Source: Longimicrobiales bacterium
GTDB taxonomy: Bacteria > Gemmatimonadota > Gemmatimonadetes > Longimicrobiales > Gaopeijiaceae
Reading direction: 5' to 3'
DNA length: 23,161 nt
Assembly: GCA_028280205.1 (NCBI GenBank)
Contig: JANQME010000030.1
Location: 1-23,161, forward strand
Both the position numbers and the translations under genes were made by a program. Below the pieces are notes generated by a model. That model was not told the origin of the DNA and did not search any database. It was given only the letters and a program-made list of their open reading frames with translations. Shown in pieces: positions 1 to 5,698 of this stretch (within the stretch, counting starts at the first letter, position 1; each line of letters begins with the position of its first letter).

Positions 1-942
1 TTCATGCTCCCGTGGCCGGCGGCCATCGGGTACCGTCGCTTCCTGCAGGGCGTGCTCATTCGCTCGGGCAAGACGCGGCTCGTGGCGTACGGCACGGTCA
101 TCCGTCTGGTCGCCATGGTCGTCGCCGCCCTCGTCGGCTTCTTCGTGCTGGGCATCCCGGGCGCGTGGGTCGGAGGGCTCTCGTTGGGAACGGGTGTGAC
201 GGTGGAGGCGATCGTCGCCCGCTTCATGGCCGCCGAGACGGTACGGGCCCACCTCGACGGCGAGATGGACGTCGGCCCGCCACGCGACGTGAGCTACGGC
301 GAGATCGCTCGCTTCTACTGGCCGCTGGCCCTGACCTCGCTCATCGGGCTGACGGTACAGCCCCTGCTCACCTTCTTCATGGGCCGGAGCGTCGCGCCCG
401 TGGAGTCGCTGGCCGTCTTCCCCGTCGTCCACGCGCTCTCGTTCTTCTTCCGTTCCATGGGCCTGGCCTTCCAGGACGCCTCGATCGCACTCATGGGCGA
501 CGACTTCGAGCACCACGGCGAGCTGAAGCGCTTCGCGTGGTCGCTCGGCACCGCGACGTCGGCCGGACTCGCGCTCGTCGCCTTCACGCCGCTCTCCGAC
601 GTCTACTTCGTGGGGGTCTCCGGTCTCACGGACGAGCTCGCCGCTTTCGCGCTCACCCCGACCCGGCTGATCGTAGCCCTCCCCGCGATGTCGGTGCTCC
701 TGTCGCTGCAGCGTGCGATCCTGGTGGAGAGCCGGCGCACCCAGCACATCACGGTCGCGAGCGGCCTGGAGGTGTCCACGGTCGGTATCCTCTTCACCGT
801 CCTCGGCTTCGGCCTGGACCTCGTCGGTGCGACCGCGGCGTTCGGAGCGTTCCTGGGCGGGCGGGCCATGAGCAACCTCTACCTGGGGTGGCGCTGCCAC
901 GGCATCCTGGCCGACGGCCCCGGCGGGCGGAGCGACGGCTAG
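1..942 (+). CDS. Polytopic membrane transporter, MATE/flippase (MOP)-like, 5'-truncated
   Basis: The frame is open from the first base of the window and position 4 is only the first visible Met (Phe precedes it), so the N-terminus lies outside. The 313 visible residues hold about seven or eight hydrophobic stretches, for example around visible residues 36-70, 105-125, 135-155, 180-195, 220-238 and 255-280. They are separated by short Arg-rich loops such as YRRFLQGVLIRSGKTR. This spread of helices, with an RRFLQG loop followed by a paired-helix segment, resembles the C-terminal half of MOP-superfamily exporters and flippases. I could not pin a subfamily or substrate; an ANKH-like protein is another possibility. 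The stop codon (940-942) interlocks with the convergent thrB stop (939-941) in the tetramer CTAG. Membrane location is well supported, the exact family weakly. Confidence 0.6.
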   Translation, partial: FMLPWPAAIGYRRFLQGVLIRSGKTRLVAYGTVIRLVAMVVAALVGFFVLGIPGAWVGGLSLGTGVTVEAIVARFMAAETVRAHLDGEMDVGPPRDVSYGEIARFYWPLALTSLIGLTVQPLLTFFMGRSVAPVESLAVFPVVHALSFFFRSMGLAFQDASIALMGDDFEHHGELKRFAWSLGTATSAGLALVAFTPLSDVYFVGVSGLTDELAAFALTPTRLIVALPAMSVLLSLQRAILVESRRTQHITVASGLEVSTVGILFTVLGFGLDLVGATAAFGAFLGGRAMSNLYLGWRCHGILADGPGGRSDG

Positions 943-1871
943 GTCGGCTCCAGCCTCCTCAGCCCCTGCACGTCCGGGCGGACCGCGAAGCCGACGCACT
1001 CCGGATCGCCCACGCCCGCGTCGAAGACCTCTCGCATCGCTGTCGCGACCGCCTCGGCGTCGTCCGGATCGCAGAAGGCGATGAGACCCGATCCGGCTCC
1101 GGACACGGTCACCGCCCACGCCCCCGCGTCCGTACCCGCCGAGATGGCTGCCATCGCACTCGGGATGAGCGGGAGGCGATGCGGGACGTGCAGCTCGTCG
1201 CGAACGCCGATGCGCAGGAGCTCCGGATTCGCTTCGGCCAGGCCCCGCATGAGAGCTGCGAGACGGCCGAGGGAGGCCGCCGCGACCTTGTGGGGCACCT
1301 GCCGCGGGAGCAGCTCCCGGGCCTCCCGAGTGGAGATGCGCGCGGCCGGCGCAGCGTACGCGAAGCCGATCCGGTCGCTCAGGTCGAGGCCGATGACGAC
1401 CGGACCGTCCCCGGTGCGGGCCACGGCCCTGAGCCCCCCGAAGAGCGACGGCGCCGCGTTGTCGCCGTGCCCTTCGTGCCGGAGCGCGGCATCGAAGGCC
1501 CCATGGTCGTCCCGGGGAAGACCGGCGACCGCTCGGGCCAGATCGTACCCCGCCAGGACCGCACACGCGGACGTGCCCAGACCCCGCGCGACCGGTATGT
1601 CCGCATGCAGCCGCAGTAAGCCGGACGCTTCGGCACCCAGTCGCTTCAACTCGTGGCATAGCATATCCGCCACCAAGTCCGGGCGACCCTCGCCGTCCAG
1701 CCGCCCGAGCGTCCCGGTCCGCTCCACACGCAGAGCCTCGCCGCCATCCGGCTCGAAGACCGCGTCGAGGTACCGGTTCAGCGCGAGGCCGACCGTGTCG
1801 TAGCCAGCGCCGAGGTTCGAGGTCGAGCAGGGTACGCGCACATGCGCTGCACGCAAGACGACGTCCGACAT
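939..1871 (-). CDS. thrB: Homoserine kinase
   Basis: Phosphorylates L-homoserine with ATP to O-phosphohomoserine, the penultimate step of threonine synthesis, in the cytoplasm. The 310-residue product has the usual GHMP-kinase length and layout: an N-terminal substrate region with PCSTSNLGAGYD (14-25), the glycine-rich ATP loop PVARGLGTSA (93-102, with Thr where Ser is commoner), the motif EGHGDNAAPSLFGG (133-146), and a C-terminal Gly-rich loop VSGAGSG. The ATG at 1871 was chosen because the conserved N-terminus begins there; the frame is open further upstream but only inside thrC. thrC ends at 1874, two bases before this start, so the two are probably translationally coupled and make consecutive enzymes. 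No strong Shine-Dalgarno is visible, which fits coupling. The 3' end meets the membrane-protein gene tail to tail. Confidence 0.93.
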   Translation of the reverse strand: MSDVVLRAAHVRVPCSTSNLGAGYDTVGLALNRYLDAVFEPDGGEALRVERTGTLGRLDGEGRPDLVADMLCHELKRLGAEASGLLRLHADIPVARGLGTSACAVLAGYDLARAVAGLPRDDHGAFDAALRHEGHGDNAAPSLFGGLRAVARTGDGPVVIGLDLSDRIGFAYAAPAARISTREARELLPRQVPHKVAAASLGRLAALMRGLAEANPELLRIGVRDELHVPHRLPLIPSAMAAISAGTDAGAWAVTVSGAGSGLIAFCDPDDAEAVATAMREVFDAGVGDPECVGFAVRPDVQGLRRLEPT

Positions 1872-1873
1872 CG

Positions 1874-3154
1874 TCAGGAGGGGGCGTCGAGTGCGCGAGC
1901 AAGCGCGACGAGCGTCGGGGCAATCCGGCTCATCCGCTCGGGCATGTCCAGCCGGGCAGCGAGCGAGTCCGGGAGGGGAATCGGGCGTCCGATGACGGTC
2001 TCGACGGTTTCGGGGAACTTGGCGGGATGGGCGGTCGAGAGAACGACCACCGGCCCTTCGCGGACGGCATCTTCGCGCGTCGCAACCTCGTACGCCACCG
2101 CCGTGTGGGGGTCCATCACGTACCCCGTACGAGCATGCACCCGAGCGATGCACCCGGCCACGTCGGCATCACCGACCCAGTCCCCCTGCACGTCACGCCG
2201 AAGCGCCTCGTCGTCCCCGGCGTACAGCCAGCGGATCCGCTCCAGGTTGCTCGGCGCTCCCACGTCCATGGCGGTGGACGTCGTGGGGACGGGCGACCGC
2301 GGCTCGAAGTGCGAGCCACGCAGGAAATCCGCGATACCGCGATTCGCATTCACGGCCGCGGTGAACCCCCGCACAGGAGTTCCCGCCCGCGCCGCGAGGA
2401 GGCCCGCGCAGAGATTGCCGAGATTCCCCGAGGGCACCACGAAGTGAGCCGGTCCCAGGTGGGCCGCCGCCCAAACGTAGTAGAGCGCCTGGGGCAGGAG
2501 CCGCGCGACGTTGATCGAGTTCGCCGACGTCAGTCCATGCGCGGCCGAGAGCGCGGCGTCCCGGAAAGCCTCCTTCGCCATCCGCTGGCAGTCGTCGAAC
2601 GACCCTTCCACGGCGAACGCTCGAACGTTGCCGCCGAGCGTCGTCATCTGACGACGTTGGCGCTCGCTGACCGCCCCGGCCGGGAAGAGCACCACGACGC
2701 GCACGCCATCGACGCCGTGGAAGGCGTCGGCGACCGCTCCCCCGGTGTCGCCCGACGTGGCGACCAGCACGGTCCGTCCGGCTCCGCCGCTTCCGGGCGG
2801 CTCCAGGCGGGGGAGGATCGCGGCCATGAAGCGCGCTCCGAAGTCCTTGAAGGCGCACGTCGGCCCGTGGAAGAGCTCGAGCACATGGACACCGGGATCG
2901 ACCTCCAAGAGCCCGACATCGAAGGTGAAGGCTTCGGCGGCTGCGGCGCGGAGAACCGACGGCTCCGTACCGGGCACGAGACTCGGAGCTGCCCAGCGCG
3001 CCAACCCGGTGAAGTCGTCGTGGACCGGTGCCGGGTCGGGGAAGTTCGGAAGGGGACTGGGGACCCAGAGCCCACCGTCGGGAGCGAGTGGCTCGAAGAC
3101 GGCGTCGGCGAACGAAGCAACGGCGCCGCCGAGCGTGGAGACGTAGGTCGCCAT
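1874..3154 (-). CDS. thrC: Threonine synthase
   Basis: PLP-dependent enzyme converting O-phosphohomoserine to L-threonine and phosphate, the last step of the pathway. The 426-residue product shows the PLP-lysine motif FHGPTCAFKDFGARF with Lys103, the phosphate/substrate loop ATSGDTGGAVADAFHG, and the conserved VPSGNLGNLCAG. Length and motifs match the bacterial threonine synthase form of about 430 residues. The ATG at 3154 gives the family-typical beginning (MATYVSTLGG, then a segment leading to DGGLWVP). Downstream, thrB follows after 2 bp. Upstream lies a GC-rich hairpin (3176-3203) and then the histone-like gene on the same strand, so thrC may be read through from that gene or use its own promoter. 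No clear ribosome binding site is seen. Confidence 0.95.
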   Translation of the reverse strand: MATYVSTLGGAVASFADAVFEPLAPDGGLWVPSPLPNFPDPAPVHDDFTGLARWAAPSLVPGTEPSVLRAAAAEAFTFDVGLLEVDPGVHVLELFHGPTCAFKDFGARFMAAILPRLEPPGSGGAGRTVLVATSGDTGGAVADAFHGVDGVRVVVLFPAGAVSERQRRQMTTLGGNVRAFAVEGSFDDCQRMAKEAFRDAALSAAHGLTSANSINVARLLPQALYYVWAAAHLGPAHFVVPSGNLGNLCAGLLAARAGTPVRGFTAAVNANRGIADFLRGSHFEPRSPVPTTSTAMDVGAPSNLERIRWLYAGDDEALRRDVQGDWVGDADVAGCIARVHARTGYVMDPHTAVAYEVATREDAVREGPVVVLSTAHPAKFPETVETVIGRPIPLPDSLAARLDMPERMSRIAPTLVALARALDAPS

Positions 3155-3175
3155 GCTGAAAATCTACCCGAGGAA

Positions 3176-3203
3176 CGCGCCGGTGCCTCGCGGCACCGGC
3201 GCG
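3176..3203 (-). terminator. Strong GC hairpin between histone-like gene and thrC
   Basis: The arms CGCGCCGGTGCC (3176-3187) and GGCACCGGCGCG (3192-3203) are perfectly complementary over 12 bp with a TCGC loop. The hairpin sits 29 nt after the histone-like stop and 21 nt before the thrC ATG on the minus strand. Downstream on that strand there is only a weak T-rich stretch (GATTTT), so it could be a terminator, an attenuator for thrC, or a 3'-stabilising stem. Confidence 0.5.
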
Positions 3204-3232
3204 TACGCCCCGTCGGCGACCTCCCGGACTTC

Positions 3233-3742
3233 CTACTTCTTCTTTCTGCCGCCCTTCTTCCTGGCCGCAGGCTTCTTGCGCGCAGCCTTCTTCTTCGCTG
3301 CAGGCTTGCGTGCGGTCTTCTTCTTGGCGGCAGCCTTCTTCTTCGCTGCAGGCTTCTTGCGCGCAGTCTTCTTCCTTGCCGCGGTCTTCTTCTTCGCAGC
3401 GGTCTTCTTGCGCGCGGTCTTCTTCCTTGCTGCGGTCTTCTTCTTCGCCGCAGGCTTCTTGCGGGTCGTCTTCTTCTTGGCCGCAGCCCTCTTCTTCGTC
3501 GCCCTCTTCTTCGTCGCAGCCTTCTTCTTCGTCGCGGGCTTCTTGCGCGCCGTCTTCTTCTTGGCGGCGGCCTTCTTCTTCGCCGCGGCTTTCTTCCTCG
3601 GCGCAGTCTTGCGCGAGGGGCGCTTCTTGGCCCTGCCCGCCTTCTTCGACGCGGGCTTCTTCGCGGTGGCCTTCTTCCTGGCCGGCTTCTTCTTCGCGGC
3701 GGACTTCTTCTTCTTCGCCGCAGGCTTCTTCTTCGTCGCCAC
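3233..3742 (-). CDS. Histone H1-like Lys/Ala-rich DNA-binding protein
   Basis: The 169-residue product consists almost wholly of Lys, Ala, Arg, Thr and Pro, with a few Ser and Gly and only the initiator Val besides. There is no Asp, Glu, aromatic residue or Cys. It is built of KKxAAKKK-type units like the C-terminal tail of eukaryotic histone H1 and like the bacterial Hc1/Hc2, BpH1 and AlgP tails. The expected role is non-specific DNA or nucleic-acid compaction in the nucleoid. The start is GTG at 3742: GGAGGG stands about 9 nt upstream, and the basic composition begins exactly there. The upstream part of the open frame (MVPRTRRRYC...) looks like translated leader. It lacks the globular N-terminal domain some relatives have. 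A 51-bp tandem repeat lies in the middle. A hydrophobic frame on the opposite strand is only its complement. Confidence 0.85.
   Translation of the reverse strand: MATKKKPAAKKKKSAAKKKPARKKATAKKPASKKAGRAKKRPSRKTAPRKKAAAKKKAAAKKKTARKKPATKKKAATKKRATKKRAAAKKKTTRKKPAAKKKTAARKKTARKKTAAKKKTAARKKTARKKPAAKKKAAAKKKTARKPAAKKKAARKKPAARKKGGRKKK
3350..3451 (-). repeat. 51-bp tandem repeat (two copies) inside the histone-like gene
   Basis: Positions 3350-3400 and 3401-3451 are adjacent 51-bp units identical at 46 of 51 positions by direct comparison. They encode two copies of a 17-residue unit, AAKKKTAARKKTARKK followed by Thr or Pro (residues 98-114 and 115-131). Looser repetition of shorter KKxAA units runs through the whole gene. 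Confidence 0.85.
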
Positions 3743-3823
3743 GGGACAATCCCTCCGAAGATGGTTGGGAGGCTGCGTGTAACGGACGGGCGTTCTCGAA
3801 CATGAAACATCAAAGCACCATCC

Positions 3824-3865
3824 GGCGCAATAGCGCCGTCGTGTGCGTGGCACCATATACGGTGC
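3824..3865. promoter_or_regulatory. Two short inverted repeats in the divergent histone-like / SprT-like intergenic region
   Basis: The 153-bp gap between the GTG at 3742 (minus) and the ATG at 3896 (plus) should hold both promoters. It contains GGCGCAATAGCGCC (3824-3837) and GCACCATATACGGTGC (3850-3865), the latter with an AT-rich centre that could serve as a -10 element on either strand. I could not fit a convincing -35 partner. Operator or promoter function is inference. Confidence 0.3.
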
Positions 3866-3895
3866 AGCCGAAGTCTGTTGGCTACGACATCCGGT

Positions 3896-4819
3896 ATGCT
3901 ACGTTCGCTGCGATTCTCCCGACCCGACCATCGCAACGTGCTGACCCCAACGGACTTCCTGAGAGCGCTCCATGTCCGCGGCGCGCGACGCATTCGCCGT
4001 GTTCACTTCCGCGACAACCGCTCGACGATCTGGTCGCTCACCTGCGACGGCACCGTCCTCAACGTCCACGCCGCCTATCGCGCCGCCCCCGATCCGCTGC
4101 TCGACGCCTTCGCCACCCTGGCGACCGCGAAGACGACACGATCCCGGGCCTGGCGCGATGCGACCGATCGTGTCCGCAACTGGCCGGCGCTCGCCCACGC
4201 GCTCGAGGACGCTCGTCGACGCCACGCGGACGAGCGGGCGGAGCCGAGAGGAGCGGGTATCGTTCCGTGCTGTGGCACGCCACGGCAGCGGAACTATCTC
4301 CGGAGGCTCTACGACTACCTCAACCACACCCGCTTCGGCGGTCGGCTGCCCGACGACATCCCTCTGCGCCTGAGCCGGAGGATGCGCACGGCGCTCGGGC
4401 ACATGCTGCCGGGCGCCGACAACGCGGGTGACCGTCGGGTGGCCGAGATCGCGCTCAACGTGGACCTCCTCCTCCCCGGCAACGGAGCCGAGCGGCTCGA
4501 CACGCTCCTGCACGAGATGGCCCACGCCGCCGACTACCTCGAGACCGGCGCGCGAGGACACGGAGCGAGCTGGCGCGCATGGGCCCGCAGGATCGGGTGC
4601 CGGCCAACGACGCTGTACGATCGGCCGGTGCGGTTCCGCCGACGGCGAAGCGATCCGGTCAGTCGGGTGCCACCGCTCCCGCCAGCGCTCAGGCTGGGCT
4701 CGTCGGCGGAGTCGGGTCCGGAGCTCGGCCCATCAGCGCACGCAACCGGCTCGTTCGCGCACCCGGCCCTTCAGCGCAGCCACGACTCCGTGAAGAGAAG
4801 GAGTGCGCCTCCCGGGTAG
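3896..4819 (+). CDS. SprT-like zinc metalloprotease domain protein
   Basis: Predicted cytoplasmic zinc metallopeptidase of the SprT/Spartan type. The 307-residue product has the zinc motif HEMAH (206-210), with Glu207 as catalytic base, and a third His in GHGASW (222). This is the spacing expected of SprT-like domains. The preceding segment (about 130-205) with YLNHTRFGGRLP matches the SprT-like fold's start. Residues 1-115 form an Arg-rich N-terminal region I do not recognise. The C-terminal 60 residues are Pro/Ser/Arg-rich and show no Cys-based zinc ribbon, unlike E. coli SprT. The ATG at 3896 was preferred over an in-frame TTG at 3878; neither has a clear ribosome binding site. Its last 49 bp overlap the convergent gene ending at 4771, so the low-complexity tail may be loosely constrained. 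Substrate unknown. Confidence 0.75.
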   Translation: MLRSLRFSRPDHRNVLTPTDFLRALHVRGARRIRRVHFRDNRSTIWSLTCDGTVLNVHAAYRAAPDPLLDAFATLATAKTTRSRAWRDATDRVRNWPALAHALEDARRRHADERAEPRGAGIVPCCGTPRQRNYLRRLYDYLNHTRFGGRLPDDIPLRLSRRMRTALGHMLPGADNAGDRRVAEIALNVDLLLPGNGAERLDTLLHEMAHAADYLETGARGHGASWRAWARRIGCRPTTLYDRPVRFRRRRSDPVSRVPPLPPALRLGSSAESGPELGPSAHATGSFAHPALQRSHDSVKRRSAPPG

Positions 4820-5538
4820 ATCACCGACCCGTCGCTCGGCGTGATGATGTGCAGCCGGTGCACCATGTCGAGTGGTACGTCCGGCATGAAGAACTGGTCG
4901 AGCCTCATGCTGTTCAGGTAGACCGGCAGACAGTGCTGACTGCGCCACTCGAAGCAGGGGCCGTCGCTCGTCTCCCGGATGAGGACCTGGGGTGCGAACT
5001 CCCAGCGCACGACGTCGACCAGCGAGTGTGCGCGATCCAGGTGGTTCAGGATCTGTTCGTACGTGACCGGGCGGAAGCGGAGCGACTTAGGACTCAGCCC
5101 GATGATCTGCTGGACGCTCCGATCCGCCTCGTTCTCGCTCAGCACGGTCAGCCCCTCGATCTCGATCGGCACCGGCGTCATCTCGATGTCGATCGGGTAG
5201 ACGCCCGATCGGTCGCGCGCCTCCAGGAGCGGGCTTTCGAACGGCTGGAAGCCGATGCGCTCCGCGACGAGGCGGAAGAGCCCCGGCTCCTCGGCGTCGA
5301 GCCGGTACACGCCGGTGGCGTCCGCGATCGTGATCGCGACGTCGTCGCCGTCCTCGTCGACGAGCTTGACCAGCGCGGTGGCCACGGGAGCCAGATCTCG
5401 CTGACCGCGCACGCGCCCCTCGAAGCGCTGGGCTTCGACCTCGGACACGGCCGTGAGCGACCCGAGCACCGCCGTCCCGAACACCGCCGCGATGCGCGCG
5501 CCGCGCCGCAGGCCCGGACGCCGGAACGGGCGCCTCAC
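4771..5538 (-). CDS. Secreted protein: carboxypeptidase-regulatory-like domain plus truncated TonB-plug-like segment
   Basis: Residues 1-36 form an Arg-rich n-region, a hydrophobic core (IAAVFGTAVLGSL) and a likely signal peptidase site at VEA-Q. Residues 37-110 look like a CarboxypepD_reg/Cna-B-type beta-sandwich (RFEGRVRGQ to the turn GVYRLDAEEPGLFRL). The rest resembles a TonB plug, ending with the IITPSDGSVIYPGGALLLFTE pattern that in full receptors precedes the barrel. Here the protein stops, so no transport barrel exists; a periplasmic or surface binding role is possible. Cys residues in GPCFEW and QHCLP could pair. In-frame starts are GTG 5565 (just after an in-frame TGA) and GTG 5538. 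I chose 5538 because it overlaps the stop of a short upstream ORF as GTGA and gives a cleaner signal peptide. It lies downstream of tkt on the same strand. Confidence 0.65.
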   Translation of the reverse strand: MRRPFRRPGLRRGARIAAVFGTAVLGSLTAVSEVEAQRFEGRVRGQRDLAPVATALVKLVDEDGDDVAITIADATGVYRLDAEEPGLFRLVAERIGFQPFESPLLEARDRSGVYPIDIEMTPVPIEIEGLTVLSENEADRSVQQIIGLSPKSLRFRPVTYEQILNHLDRAHSLVDVVRWEFAPQVLIRETSDGPCFEWRSQHCLPVYLNSMRLDQFFMPDVPLDMVHRLHIITPSDGSVIYPGGALLLFTESWLR

Positions 5539-5618
5539 CGAGCACCCGACCGGATCACGCGGCACCCCAGGTCACTCATGCGGCGACCGGCAGCGCTCGC
5601 GCCAATCCTCACCCGCAT
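5535..5618 (-). CDS. Possible 27-residue leader ORF upstream of the plug-like protein
   Basis: An ATG at 5618 is preceded by GAGGAG at a 5-nt spacing, the best ribosome binding site in this gap. It opens a 27-codon frame beginning MRVRIGASAAGRR. Its TGA (5537-5535) overlaps GTG 5538 of the next gene as GTGA, while that gene has no strong Shine-Dalgarno of its own. This suggests translational coupling through a leader peptide. The peptide resembles nothing I know; a frameshift joining it to the downstream signal peptide is an alternative. Confidence 0.35.
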   Translation of the reverse strand: MRVRIGASAAGRRMSDLGCRVIRSGAR

Positions 5619-5698
5619 CTCGTCTCCTCGCGGCGGCTCGAGCTCCGATCTCGGGCTCCGTCTCTCCGACCCTTCGGTACGCGAAGACCGCTTACCCC

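Noticed and set aside
3233..3742. CRISPR-like or minisatellite repeat array
   Set aside because: The repeats are in-frame coding units without spacers. No CRISPR-type repeat-spacer pattern occurs anywhere in the window.
3153..3782. Hydrophobic Phe/Ala-rich plus-strand frame resembling a membrane protein
   Set aside because: It is the reverse complement of the AAG/GCG-rich histone-like gene: Lys codons read backwards as Phe/Leu codons.
3848..3865. Sigma-54-like TGGCAC at 3848-3853
   Set aside because: Ten bases after its GG comes GG rather than GC, so the -12 element is missing.
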